64,000 nt of DNA from Azohydromonas caseinilytica. GTDB taxonomy: Bacteria > Pseudomonadota > Gammaproteobacteria > Burkholderiales > Burkholderiaceae_C. The stretch lies in NCBI RefSeq assembly GCF_012927045.1, contig NZ_JABBFW010000010.1, positions 1-64,000 on the forward strand, in the 5' to 3' direction. The position numbers and the translations under genes were made by a program. Positions within the stretch are counted from its first letter, which is position 1. Each line of letters starts with the position of its first letter. The notes beneath the pieces are model-generated. The model was given only the letters and a program-made list of their open reading frames with translations. It was not told the origin of the DNA and made no database searches. Of the stretch, positions 18,332-27,168 are shown piece after piece.

Positions 18332-18476
18332 CGCTGTTCCTCCCCACAGTTGCCAATGCAAGGAGGCTGCATCAAAACGTTTCAAACCTCGATCCGGGCG
18401 AAGCCCGAGAGACAGAGCGCCCGGCGCGGCACCACGCAGGCTCAGCTTGACGGCCGCCCGCAGGCGATGGCGCATG

Positions 18477-18508
18477 AAAAAATGCCCGCTGCCGGGCGGG
18501 CAGCGGGC
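18477..18508 (-). terminator. Rho-independent terminator after the porin gene
   Basis: On the minus strand a perfect 10-bp stem (GCCCGCTGCC with GGCAGCGGGC, 5-base loop) is followed by six T. It lies 27 bases after the porin stop and closes the esterase-hydrolase-porin transcript. Confidence 0.85.
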
Positions 18509-18534
18509 GTTTGGCTTGAAGCGGGTTGCAGGCG

Positions 18535-19632
18535 TCAGAAGGCGTGGCGCATGCCCACGGCCAAGCCGGTCTGGGAGCCGCCGGCGGCGGGATTGCCGCC
18601 GGGCGAGCCGCCGCTGGCCGAGAGGTTGAGCCGGCCGTCGTTGTCGATGCGCCCGGCCGTGACGTAGGCGGCCGTGCGCTTGGACAGCGCGTAGGTGCCG
18701 CGCAGCGACAGCAGCGTCGCCTGCTCGGGCTGGCCGCGGTAGTCCAGCTTGGCGATCTGCGCCTCCAGCGAAAGCGCCGGCGTGATGGCGTAGGCCGCCT
18801 CCACGTAGCCCAGGTTGCTGCGCCGGCCCACGGCGGTGGTGCTCTCGTTGTCGCGGCGAATCCAGCCCGCGCCCACCTTCCAGGCGCCGAGCTTGGCGTA
18901 GGCGGTGAGGAACAGGCGCTCGTCGCTGAGGTCGCTGGCGCCCAGGCCGGCCGCGGCGCCGGCGCCGCCGCGCTGGCGGTCCCAGGCAAAGGCGGCGCCC
19001 CAGGCGGCGGTGTCGTACTTGAGCATGGCCGAGGCGGCGCGGCAGGCCTGGGCGTCGGTGGCGCTCTCGCCGCCGCAGGCCGCGCCCGCCGGCGCGGCGG
19101 CCACGTCACGGCCCAGGCTGTAGTTGGCGCCGGCGCTGAAGGCGCCCCAGCGGCCCTGCCAGGCGATGGCGTTGTCGAAGCGCGCCTGCGGGATGTACGG
19201 GTCCAGCGAGCCCACGCCGTAGATGTTGGGGCCGAAGATGCCCGCGTCCAGCATCGACAGGTAATAGAAGCTGTACTGCCGGCCGAAGGTGAGCTGGCCC
19301 CAGCTGTTGCTGGCCAGGCCGACGTAGGCCTGGCGCCCGAACAGCCGCCCGCCCTGGTTCAGCCCGCCGGTGTCGGGGCTGAAGCCCGACTCCAGCGTGA
19401 ACACCGCGCGCAGCCCGTCGCCCAGGTCCTCGCTGCCGCGCAGGCCCCAGCGCGAGGGCAGCGTGCCGGTGATGTTGGGCATGCGCGTGAGTGAGCCGCC
19501 CGTGGGCGCCACGTGGTTGAGCCGCTCCACGGCCACGTCGATCAGGCCGTAGAGCTGCACGTTGGTGGCGGGCGCCTGCGCCTGCGCGGCACCGGCGGCA
19601 GCCAGCACGCTGGCGATAAGGGTCTTCTTCAT
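18535..19632 (-). CDS. Gram-negative outer-membrane porin
   Basis: A 365-residue trimeric-type 16-strand porin of the Burkholderiales group. The signal peptide is MKKTLIASVLAAAGAAQAQA, followed by the first strand NVQLYGLIDVAVE. Later motifs are SRWGLRGSEDLGDGL and GRQAYVGL, and the last residue is Phe (GMRHAF), the sorting signal for the BAM complex. An AGAGGAGA SD marks ATG 19632. It is the last gene of a minus-strand operon with the feruloyl esterase and the amidohydrolase, so it probably admits phenolic acids released outside. Confidence 0.92.
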   Translation of the reverse strand: MKKTLIASVLAAAGAAQAQAPATNVQLYGLIDVAVERLNHVAPTGGSLTRMPNITGTLPSRWGLRGSEDLGDGLRAVFTLESGFSPDTGGLNQGGRLFGRQAYVGLASNSWGQLTFGRQYSFYYLSMLDAGIFGPNIYGVGSLDPYIPQARFDNAIAWQGRWGAFSAGANYSLGRDVAAAPAGAACGGESATDAQACRAASAMLKYDTAAWGAAFAWDRQRGGAGAAAGLGASDLSDERLFLTAYAKLGAWKVGAGWIRRDNESTTAVGRRSNLGYVEAAYAITPALSLEAQIAKLDYRGQPEQATLLSLRGTYALSKRTAAYVTAGRIDNDGRLNLSASGGSPGGNPAAGGSQTGLAVGMRHAF

Positions 19633-19714
19633 GTCTCCTCTTTCTCTCTCGTTGTGTGTGTCGTTGCAGTGAGGCACGGGCCAGCGGTTGCCCGTGCAAC
19701 GGGGTGTGGCACGC

Positions 19715-20578
19715 TCAGCGCAGGCGCAGCAGCCGCGCGGCGTTGTCCTTGAAGATCAGCGGCTTGACCTCGGGCTTGAAGCCGGCCTCGTCAAAATCCT
19801 TCATCCAGCGCTCGGGGCTGATGAGCGGGTAGTCGCTGCCGAAGAGCATGCGGTCCTTGAGCAGCGAGTTGGCGTACTGCACCAGTTGCTGCGGGAAGTA
19901 CTTGGGGCTCCAGCCGGAGAGGTCGATCCAGATGTTGGGCTTGTGCAGCGCCAGCGACAGCGCCTCGTCCTGCCAGGGCCAGCTCGGGTGCGCGATGACG
20001 ATCTCGATGTCGGGCCAGTCGATGGCCACCTCCTCCAGCAGCATCGGGTTCGAGTTGGCCACCTTGAGGCCGCCGCCGCAGCGCATGCCGCTGCCGATGC
20101 CCGAATGCCCGCTGTGGAAGATGGCCGGCAGCTTGTACTCGGCGATGACGTCGTAGATGGGCCAGGCCATCCGGTCGTAGGGCAGGAAGTCCTGCACCGT
20201 CGGGTGGAACTTGAAACCCTTGACGCCTTCCTCCTCGATCAGGCGCCGGGCCTCGCGCGCGCCCATTTTCCCCTTGTGCGGGTCGATGCTGGCGAAGCAG
20301 ATCATCATGTCCGCGTTGTCGCGCGCGGCCTGGGCGATCTCCTCGTTGGGGATGCGGCGGCGGCCGAGCTTGGCCTCGGCATCGACCGTGAACATCACCA
20401 GGCCGATGTCGCGCTCGCGGTAGTAGGCGACGGTCTCGGCGATGGTGGGGCGCTTGCCGTTCTTGAAGTACTTGTCGGCCGCGCGGTCGTACTCCTCGCC
20501 GTAGTTGTCGAAGGGGTTCCAGCACGACACCTCGGCGTGGGTGTGGATGTCGATGGCGATGAGCTTGTCGAGGTCCAT
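19715..20578 (-). CDS. Amidohydrolase-superfamily protein, CouO-like beta-ketoacyl-CoA hydrolase candidate
   Basis: A 287-residue TIM-barrel metal hydrolase of the amidohydrolase_2 (ACMSD-like) group. The N-terminal HxH is His12/His14 (IDIHTHAE). Further metal/active-site segments are GFKFHPTVQ, FHSGHSG, IAHPSWPW and FGSDYPL with the catalytic Asp. A CAGGAG SD precedes the ATG. Related proteins next to CoA-dependent hydroxycinnamate genes (CouO) cleave 4-hydroxyphenyl-beta-ketoacyl-CoA to the benzoate-level acid. Co-transcription with a feruloyl esterase and the divergent CoA ligase, hydratase and dehydrogenase support that role. A decarboxylase or lactonase role is the main alternative. Confidence 0.8.
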   Translation of the reverse strand: MDLDKLIAIDIHTHAEVSCWNPFDNYGEEYDRAADKYFKNGKRPTIAETVAYYRERDIGLVMFTVDAEAKLGRRRIPNEEIAQAARDNADMMICFASIDPHKGKMGAREARRLIEEEGVKGFKFHPTVQDFLPYDRMAWPIYDVIAEYKLPAIFHSGHSGIGSGMRCGGGLKVANSNPMLLEEVAIDWPDIEIVIAHPSWPWQDEALSLALHKPNIWIDLSGWSPKYFPQQLVQYANSLLKDRMLFGSDYPLISPERWMKDFDEAGFKPEVKPLIFKDNAARLLRLR

Positions 20579-20632
20579 GGAAGGCTCCTGGAGGAGACAC
20601 GGCCCGCCCGCGGCGCGCCGTGTGTGGGGTGG

Positions 20633-22354
20633 TTACTGGCAGCTGAAGCTCTGGTCCGACTCCAGGCTGCCGCTGCCCTTGTAGCGTGCCACTTGCGGAT
20701 ACGGGCACAGCGGCCGGGTGCGGTTCGGGGCCCAGTCGGCCGGCACGTCGGCATTCACGCCGCCGGCATTGCCCGTGCCGCGGGCCGAGGCCACCACCGC
20801 CTGCGGCGCCTGGCCCTGCTCCACCCACTTCACCAGCGGCGCGAGCATGTCGAACTGGTCCGTGGCCGGGCCGCCCGAGCAGTGGCCCATGCCGGGCACG
20901 CGGTAGAGCTTGGCGAAGCTGGAGGCGTCGCCGCCGTTGGCGGCGCGCAGCCCGTCGTACCAGGCCTGGGTGTCGTTGACGGAGAAGATCGGGTCGCTGA
21001 CGCCGTGGTAGACCAGCATCTTGGCGCCGCGGTTCTTGAGCGTGCCCAGCTCGGTCGGGTTCGGCGGCGTCATGAAGCCCATGGCCGACTCGGTGTAGAC
21101 GCCGCTGGTGGCGTTGATGGCGGCCACCAGGGTGTCGATCGGCGTGTTGAGGGCGAAGGCCGGAGCGTCGTAGCCGACCGGGTTTTGCGGCGGCGACATG
21201 AAGATGAAGGGCACGCTGCCGGCGTCGCGGTCCACCGAGATCGAGGCGTTGAACTCCCAGGCCGCGATGCCGCTGCCGCTGATGCCCGCATCCCACGGGA
21301 AGCTGGCGTACACCGGCGCGCCGGCGCTGGTCCGGGGCCCGGCCATGATCGCGGCGATCACGCCCTTCTGCGCCGCGCTCAGGCAGCTGCCGTCGCGCCC
21401 TCCCGTGCAGGTGGGCACGTCGGTGGCGATGTTGAACGTGGCCTGGCAGGCGCCGGTGTCCTGCACCAGGCTGTCGCGGGCGCCGTCGAGCGCATCGCAC
21501 TTGGCCAGCACCGCGCGGCTCACCAGCCTGCGCTCGTCGGCGTTGAAGGCGGTTTCCAGCCCGGCCGCCGTGGTGACGTCGCCGGTGGCCACGGTCGCAT
21601 AGCGCTGCGCGCCCCAGATGTTGGCGACGGCCGCCTTGGGCAGGTTGAAGCCCGGCGCACCGGCCAGGATGCCGTCGTACTGGTCGGCATAGCGCGTGGC
21701 GGCGATGAAGGCATGCCGGCCGCCGTTGGAGCAGCCGCCGAAGTAGGAGCGGTCGGGCGCCTTGCCGTAGGCGCGGCGGATCGTTTCCTTGGCCATGGGC
21801 GTGAGCTTGCCCACCGCCTGGTAGCCGTAGTCCAGACGGGCCTGCGGGTCGAGGCCGAAATAGGGGCCGTCGGCCTGGGCATGGCCCGCGTCCGAACTGA
21901 TCACGGCGAAGCCCTGCTGCAGCGCGCCGGTCAGCGGCCCGCCGCCCAGCGCGCCCCGGGCCGGCTGCACCATGCCGTCGATGCCGCCATTGCCCTGGTG
22001 ATAGAAGCGGCCGTTCCAGGCCTTGGGCAGGCGCATCTCGAAGCCGATGGCGTAGGTGTTGCCATCCACCGCGCTGGTGCGCTCGAACATCCTGCCCTTC
22101 ACCAGGCAGTGCTCGGCCACGGGCTGGCCGCCCTGCATCAGCTTGCCGGCCGCCTCGGTCGTGACGGATTCGATGCGGGTGTCGGCCTGCCCGGCCAGCT
22201 TGGCCGCCAGGGCCTCGCACGTACCGCCGAGCGATGCCGGCGTGGCCGCGGCCAGCCGGGGCGGGGCGTCATCGCCGCCGCCGCAGGCCGCCAGCGACAG
22301 CAGGGCCAGGGCGCCCACGCCCAGGGACAGAGAAGGTGCGGATGTGAAACGCAT
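20633..22354 (-). CDS. Tannase/feruloyl esterase family lipoprotein
   Basis: A 573-residue secreted alpha/beta hydrolase. A lipoprotein signal ends at Cys24 (LLSLAAC). The catalytic serine is Ser209 in GGCSNGG with the adjacent Cys208; the partner histidine is in GMGHCSGG near the C-terminus. These form the CS-D-HC motif in which two cysteines bridge Ser and His. Segments NGRFYHQGNGG and ISSDAGH are family-typical. The ATG at 22354 has AGGAG upstream and gives the lipobox; an earlier start is unlikely. It releases hydroxycinnamates or gallate from esters at the cell surface and leads the esterase-hydrolase-porin operon. Confidence 0.9.
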   Translation of the reverse strand: MRFTSAPSLSLGVGALALLSLAACGGGDDAPPRLAAATPASLGGTCEALAAKLAGQADTRIESVTTEAAGKLMQGGQPVAEHCLVKGRMFERTSAVDGNTYAIGFEMRLPKAWNGRFYHQGNGGIDGMVQPARGALGGGPLTGALQQGFAVISSDAGHAQADGPYFGLDPQARLDYGYQAVGKLTPMAKETIRRAYGKAPDRSYFGGCSNGGRHAFIAATRYADQYDGILAGAPGFNLPKAAVANIWGAQRYATVATGDVTTAAGLETAFNADERRLVSRAVLAKCDALDGARDSLVQDTGACQATFNIATDVPTCTGGRDGSCLSAAQKGVIAAIMAGPRTSAGAPVYASFPWDAGISGSGIAAWEFNASISVDRDAGSVPFIFMSPPQNPVGYDAPAFALNTPIDTLVAAINATSGVYTESAMGFMTPPNPTELGTLKNRGAKMLVYHGVSDPIFSVNDTQAWYDGLRAANGGDASSFAKLYRVPGMGHCSGGPATDQFDMLAPLVKWVEQGQAPQAVVASARGTGNAGGVNADVPADWAPNRTRPLCPYPQVARYKGSGSLESDQSFSCQ

Positions 22355-22431
22355 GAACGGGGAACTCCTGAACTTCCGGTACGACTGCATGCCGCCCGGC
22401 GCTTCCCCGAGGGCGGTCCGGTGGCGGCATG

Positions 22432-22450
22432 TGCTTAATCTTATTAATCG
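22432..22450. promoter_or_regulatory. Operator half of a pair, esterase side
   Basis: TGCTTAA-TCTTA-TTAATCG is a degenerate copy of the perfect palindrome at 22552. It lies 78 bases before the esterase start in an AT-rich pocket. Size and symmetry suit a MarR- or GntR-type dimer. Confidence 0.5.
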
Positions 22451-22551
22451 TTTTTGATGTTCAGGATCGGGATTCCCCTGATACGGTCTAAAAACATTGT
22501 GCTTTATCTCTGCAATATTCGGGTAAACACGGTGCTTCAACTTGGTTCACG

Positions 22552-22570
22552 TGCTTAACATGATTAAGCA
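22552..22570. promoter_or_regulatory. Palindromic operator, hydratase side
   Basis: TGCTTAA-CATGA-TTAAGCA is a perfect 7-5-7 inverted repeat, 22 bases before the chosen hydratase start. It probably overlaps the transcription start, which fits repression. Together with 22432-22450 it could let one regulator control both divergent arms. No MarR or GntR gene lies in the window. Confidence 0.6.
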
Positions 22571-22592
22571 TCAACGCACCCTTCCCCGCACC

Positions 22593-23402
22593 ATGCAATC
22601 CGACTTCACTCCCGCCGCCGGCCTGCTGGCCAACCTGGACCTGCTGCGCGTCGAAACCGACGGCGCCGTGCTGCACATCCGCCTGATGCGCCCGGCCAAG
22701 CGCAACGCCATCAGCGACCCGCTGATCCAGCAGCTGCACACCGCCTTCGTGAACCAGCCCGAGGGCACGCGCGCGGTGGTGATCAGCGGCGAGGGCGAGC
22801 ATTTCTGCGCCGGGCTGGACCTGTCGGAGCTGGTGGCGCGCGACATCGGCTCGGGCGTGCAGCACTCCCGCATGTGGCATGCCGCCTTCGACGCGGTGCA
22901 GTTCGGCCGCGTGCCGGTGGTGGCCGCGCTGCATGGCGCGGTGGTGGGCGGCGGGCTGGAGCTGGCCTCGGCGTGCCACATCCGCGTCGCCGAGGACTCG
23001 GCCTACTTCGGCCTGCCCGAGGGGCAGCGCGGCATCTTCGTGGGCGGCGGCGGCTCGGTGCGCATCCCGCGCCTGATCGGCGTGTCGCGCATGACCGACC
23101 TGATGCTCACCGGCCGCGTCTACGACGCCGACGAGGGCCAGGCCGCCGGGCTGGTGCAGTACCGCGTGCGCGACGGCGAGGGCCTGAGCAAGGCCATCGA
23201 GCTGGCGCGGCGCATCGCCACCAACGCCCCGATGAGCAACTACGCCGTGATGCACGCGCTGCCGCGCATCGCCGACCAGTCGCAGTCCGAAGGGCTGTTC
23301 ACCGAATCGCTGATGGCCGCCGTGGCCGAGAGCACGCCCGACGCCCAGGAGCGGCTGCGCGCCTTCCTGGAAAAGCGCGCCGGCAAGGTCGTCAAGTCCT
23401 GA
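22593..23402 (+). CDS. Enoyl-CoA hydratase/isomerase (crotonase family)
   Basis: A 269-residue crotonase. The oxyanion-hole segments are HFCAGLDLSE and GAVVGGGLELASACHIRVA. The second catalytic region is FGLPEGQRGIFVGGGGSVRI, where a Glu sits in the usual hydratase position. The chosen ATG at 22593 has no SD; the frame also offers ATG 22560 and TTG 22542, but those overlap the palindromic operator. A very short leader or leaderless mRNA is possible. It lacks the look of the feruloyl-CoA hydratase/lyase (Ech), so it more likely hydrates the side chain for later oxidation. It is first in the catabolic operon. Confidence 0.85.
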   Translation: MQSDFTPAAGLLANLDLLRVETDGAVLHIRLMRPAKRNAISDPLIQQLHTAFVNQPEGTRAVVISGEGEHFCAGLDLSELVARDIGSGVQHSRMWHAAFDAVQFGRVPVVAALHGAVVGGGLELASACHIRVAEDSAYFGLPEGQRGIFVGGGGSVRIPRLIGVSRMTDLMLTGRVYDADEGQAAGLVQYRVRDGEGLSKAIELARRIATNAPMSNYAVMHALPRIADQSQSEGLFTESLMAAVAESTPDAQERLRAFLEKRAGKVVKS

Positions 23403-23456
23403 AGCCGCCGCCAGAAGCAGCACAGGCCGCCCCCACAGGACCCGAGGAGACAGTTC

Positions 23457-25310
23457 ATGAGCATCCTGGCCAAGTACCGCAGCGCCCGCGTGGGCGGCTG
23501 CCTGGCCGCCACGATCGAGGAGCGGCCCGGCGGCGAGCTGGTGCTGCGCTCCACCGAGGCGCTGGAGCCCTATCCCGCGCGGCTGACCGACCGGCTGGAG
23601 CGCTGGGCCCGCGTCGCGCCGGATCGCACCTTCGTCGCCAAGCGCGACCCGGCCCTGGGCGGCGACTGGCGCCGCATCACCTACGCGCAGATGCTGGACC
23701 TGGCGCAGCGCGTGGGCCAGGCCCTGGCGGTGCGCCCGCTGTCGGTGGACCGCCCCATCGCCATCCTGTCGGACAACGACCTGGAGCACTTCATCCTGTC
23801 CACCGCGGCGCAGTGGGTGGGCGTGCCCTACGTGCCCATCTCGCCCGCGTACTCGCTGGTGGCCACCGACTACGCCAAGCTGCGCCACATCTTCAGCGTC
23901 ACGACGCCGGGCCTGGTGTTCGCGTCGGACGCGCGCTACGCCAAGGCCATCGAGGCCGTGGCCGGCCCGGACGTGGAGGTGGTGCTGACCGAGGGCCAGC
24001 TGGAGAGCGGCCCGGTGACGCCCTTCGCGGCGCTGACGGCCACCGAGCCCGGCACGCGCGAGGAGGTTGCGCACGCCAAGGTCGGCCCGGACACGATCGT
24101 GAAGTTCCTGTTCACCTCGGGTTCGACCAAGGCGCCCAAGGGCGTGGTCAACACCCAGCGCATGATGTGCGCCAACCTGCAGATGGCCACCCAGGCCTAT
24201 CCGTTCCTGCAGGATGAGCCACCGGTGCTGGTGGACTGGCTGCCCTGGAACCACACCTTCGGCGGCAACCACAACGTCGGCATCACGCTCTACCACGGCG
24301 GCACGCTCTACATCGACGACGGCCGCCCCACGCCGGCGGGCATGGCCGAGACGCTGCGCAACCTGCGCGAGATCTCGCCCACGATCTACTTCAACGTGCC
24401 GCGCGGCTTCGACGAGATCGCCGCCGCCATGGACAGCGATGAGCAGCTGCGCAAGACGCTGTTCGCCCGCGTGCGCATGTTCAAGTACGCCGGCGCTGTG
24501 CTGTCGCAGGCCACCCTCGACAAGCTGCACGCCCATGCCGAGGCCACCATCGGCGAGCGCATTCTGATGATCACGGGTCTGGGCATGACGGAAACCGCCC
24601 CGTCCTGCACCTTCGCGCTCAATGCCGAGCTGCAGACCGGCCACGTCGGCCTGCCCTGCCCCGGCGTGGACGTGAAGCTCGTCCCGGTGGCCGACAAGGT
24701 GGAGATCCGCTTCCGCGGCCCCAACGTCATGCCCGGTTACTGGCGCAACCCGGAGCAGACGGCCGAGGCCTTCGACGACGAAGGTTTCTACTGCACCGGC
24801 GACGCCGTGAAGTTCGTGGACCCCACCGACCCGCAGAAGGGCCTGCTCTTCGACGGGCGCATCGCCGAGGACTTCAAGCTCAACACCGGCACCTTCGTCA
24901 GCGTCGGGCCGCTGCGCACCAAGGTGCTGCTGGCGGGCGCGCCCTGCGTGCAGGACGCCGTGGTGACGGGCCTCAACCGCGGCGAGGTCGGGCTGATGGT
25001 GTTCCCGCGGCTGGACGAATGCCGCCGGCTGGCGGGCCTGGCGCCGCGCACGCCGGCACCCGAGGTGCTGCACCACCCGGCGGTGCGCGAGTTCTTCCAG
25101 CAGCTGGCCGACAAGCTCTGGGCCGAGGGCACCGGCAGCGCCAACCGCGTGGCGCGCCTGCACGTGCTGGCCGAGCCGCCGTCGCTGGACAAGGGCGAGG
25201 TCACGGACAAGGGCTCCATCAACCAGCGCGCCGTGCTGGCCAGCCGCGCGGCGCTGGTCGAGGCCATGTACGACGGCACCGACCCCTGGCTGGTCCTGCC
25301 GCGGCGCTGA
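23457..25310 (+). CDS. Feruloyl-CoA synthase (hydroxycinnamate-CoA ligase)
   Basis: A 617-residue adenylate-forming enzyme. The P-loop FTSGSTKAPKGV lies near residue 220, the adenylate motif GLGMTETAP near 377, and the hinge/C-domain YCTGDAVKFVDP with the catalytic-lysine region DKGSINQRA near 585. The shape WLPWNHTFGGNHN is typical of the bacterial feruloyl-CoA synthase group (Fcs/FerA). GAGGAG precedes the ATG. It activates ferulate, coumarate or caffeate to CoA thioesters with ATP, committing them to the pathway encoded by the neighbours. Confidence 0.9.
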   Translation: MSILAKYRSARVGGCLAATIEERPGGELVLRSTEALEPYPARLTDRLERWARVAPDRTFVAKRDPALGGDWRRITYAQMLDLAQRVGQALAVRPLSVDRPIAILSDNDLEHFILSTAAQWVGVPYVPISPAYSLVATDYAKLRHIFSVTTPGLVFASDARYAKAIEAVAGPDVEVVLTEGQLESGPVTPFAALTATEPGTREEVAHAKVGPDTIVKFLFTSGSTKAPKGVVNTQRMMCANLQMATQAYPFLQDEPPVLVDWLPWNHTFGGNHNVGITLYHGGTLYIDDGRPTPAGMAETLRNLREISPTIYFNVPRGFDEIAAAMDSDEQLRKTLFARVRMFKYAGAVLSQATLDKLHAHAEATIGERILMITGLGMTETAPSCTFALNAELQTGHVGLPCPGVDVKLVPVADKVEIRFRGPNVMPGYWRNPEQTAEAFDDEGFYCTGDAVKFVDPTDPQKGLLFDGRIAEDFKLNTGTFVSVGPLRTKVLLAGAPCVQDAVVTGLNRGEVGLMVFPRLDECRRLAGLAPRTPAPEVLHHPAVREFFQQLADKLWAEGTGSANRVARLHVLAEPPSLDKGEVTDKGSINQRAVLASRAALVEAMYDGTDPWLVLPRR

Positions 25311-25334
25311 ACACGCAAACGAGGAGACACGGAC

Positions 25335-26102
25335 ATGAACATCCACGGACAGGTGGCGATCGTCACCGGCGGCGGCTCGGGGCTGGGCGAGGCCACGGCG
25401 CGCGAGCTGGCGCGGCTGGGCGCGCAGGTGGCGGTGCTCGACCTCAACGAGGCCGGCGCCAAGCGCGTCGCGGCCGACATCCACGGCTTGGCGCTGCACT
25501 GCGACATCACGGACGAGGCCAGCGTCACCCAGGCGCTCGCCGTGACCCATGAAAGCTTCGGGCCGGCACGCATCCTCATGAACGTGGCCGGCATCGGCGG
25601 CGCCAAGCGCGTGATCCAGCGCGACGGCTCGCCGGCGCCGCTGGCCGACTTCGAGCGCACGGTGCGCGTGAACCTCATCGGCACCTACAACATGGTGCGC
25701 CTCTTCGCCGCGCAGGCCGCGAAGCTGGAGCCGGTGACGGCGTCCGGCGAGCGTGGCGTGATCGTCAACACCGCCAGCGTCGCGGCCTTCGACGGCCAGG
25801 TCGGCCAGGAGGCCTATGCCGCCTCCAAGGGCGGCGTCACGGCCATGACGCTGCCGCTGGCGCGCGACCTGGCGCAATGGGGCATCCGCGTCATGACGAT
25901 CGCGCCGGGGCTGTTCAGCACGCCGCTGCTGCAGGAGCTGCCGGCCGAGGTGCAGCAGTCGCTGGCGGCGTCCATTCCGTTCCCGAAGCAGCTGGGCCAG
26001 CCGCAGGAGTTCGCGCAGCTGGCCGCGCACATCGTCGGCAACGGCCACCTCAACGGCGAAGTGATCCGCCTCGACGGCGCGCTGCGCATGGCGCCGCGCT
26101 GA
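25335..26102 (+). CDS. SDR dehydrogenase, probably 3-hydroxyacyl-CoA dehydrogenase type
   Basis: A 255-residue classical short-chain dehydrogenase. The Rossmann motif TGGGSGLG is at 11-18, NVAG at 83-86, Ser148 and Tyr161-x3-Lys165 (YAASK) form the catalytic set, and the cofactor-side Asp36 favours NAD(H). Overall it resembles the HSD17B10-like 3-hydroxyacyl-CoA dehydrogenases. A GAGGAGACA SD is 24 bases after the ligase stop. In context it would oxidise the 3-hydroxy-phenylpropionyl-CoA made by the hydratase to the beta-keto form cleaved by the CouO-like hydrolase. Confidence 0.88.
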   Translation: MNIHGQVAIVTGGGSGLGEATARELARLGAQVAVLDLNEAGAKRVAADIHGLALHCDITDEASVTQALAVTHESFGPARILMNVAGIGGAKRVIQRDGSPAPLADFERTVRVNLIGTYNMVRLFAAQAAKLEPVTASGERGVIVNTASVAAFDGQVGQEAYAASKGGVTAMTLPLARDLAQWGIRVMTIAPGLFSTPLLQELPAEVQQSLAASIPFPKQLGQPQEFAQLAAHIVGNGHLNGEVIRLDGALRMAPR

Positions 26103-26168
26103 CGCCCCGCCCATTCCACGCATACCTACAGGTTGCCCAAGCAACCGAAAACCTCTCAGGAGACCTCC

Positions 26169-27164
26169 ATGACGCTCGCTCGCAGACAGTTCCTGGCCGC
26201 CACCGGCGGCGCCTTCGCCTTTTCCTCGCTGGCCGGGCTGCCGCGCCTGGCCTCGGCGCAGACGCTGGTGGAGCAGACGCGCGTGCTGTGCGGCTTCCCG
26301 GCCGGCGGCACCACGGACGCCGTGTCGCGCCGCGTGGCCGAGAAGCTGCGCGGCAGCTTCGCCAAGATGGCGCTGGTGGAGAACAAGGCCGGCGTGGGCG
26401 GGCGCCTGGCGGTGGAGGAGCTCAAGCGCAGCGCGCCCGACGGCAGCACCATGCTGATGACGCCGGCGGCCATGATCACGCTGTATCCGCACATCTACCG
26501 CAACATCAACTACGGCATCGACGACGTCACGCCGGTGTGCACCGGTGCCATCGTGCAGTTCGCGCTGGCCGTGGGCCCGGCGGTGCCGGAGTCGGTCAGG
26601 ACGCTCAAGGACTTCCTGGCCTGGGCCAAGGCCAATCCGTCCAAGGCCAACTACGCCACGCCGGGGGCGGGCTCGCCGAACCACTTCGTGGCGGCGCTGC
26701 TGGCCAAGGAAAGCGGCGTGGAGCTCAACCACGTGCCCTACCGCGGCTCGGCCCCGGGCGTGACCGACCTGGTGGGCGGCCAGATCGCATCCATGAGCTC
26801 GCCCATCGGCGACCACCTGCCGCACCTCAAGAGCGGCAAGGTGCGCGTGCTCGCCACCTCGGGCCCGCAGCGCTCGCGCTTCCTGCCCGACGTGCCCACC
26901 TACGCCGAGCAGGGCTTCAAGACGCTGACGATGCAGGAGTGGTACGGCTTCTTCCTGCCGCCCAGGACGCCGGCGGACATCGTCAACCGCGCCGCCGCGG
27001 CCATCAAGGCGGCCGTGTCCACGCAGGAAACGATTGACGCCTTCGCCCAGCTCGGCCTGGAAGCCTCGGCCAACACGCCGGCCGAGCTGCAGAAGATGGT
27101 GCGCGAGGAGAACGCGGCCTGGGGGCCCATCGTCAAGCGCATCGGGTTCACGCCGGAAGGTTGA
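26169..27164 (+). CDS. Bug/TctC-type periplasmic substrate-binding protein
   Basis: A 331-residue tripartite-tricarboxylate receptor family protein. The signal peptide begins MTLARRQFLAATGG, with Arg-Arg-x-Phe-Leu suggesting Tat export, and ends near ASAQ. The mature protein starts with the family pattern VLCGFPAGGTTDAVSRRVAE and has VENKAGVGGRLA and PYRGSAPG. AGGAGA precedes the ATG. No TctAB membrane genes are close, as for most Bug proteins. It probably binds an aromatic acid of the pathway. Confidence 0.9.
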   Translation: MTLARRQFLAATGGAFAFSSLAGLPRLASAQTLVEQTRVLCGFPAGGTTDAVSRRVAEKLRGSFAKMALVENKAGVGGRLAVEELKRSAPDGSTMLMTPAAMITLYPHIYRNINYGIDDVTPVCTGAIVQFALAVGPAVPESVRTLKDFLAWAKANPSKANYATPGAGSPNHFVAALLAKESGVELNHVPYRGSAPGVTDLVGGQIASMSSPIGDHLPHLKSGKVRVLATSGPQRSRFLPDVPTYAEQGFKTLTMQEWYGFFLPPRTPADIVNRAAAAIKAAVSTQETIDAFAQLGLEASANTPAELQKMVREENAAWGPIVKRIGFTPEG

Positions 27165-27168
27165 GGCC

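Noticed and set aside
23457-25310. Ferulate pathway read as the Fcs/Ech vanillin route
   Set aside because: The crotonase lacks the look of Ech, no vanillin dehydrogenase is present, and an SDR plus CouO-like hydrolase are encoded instead.
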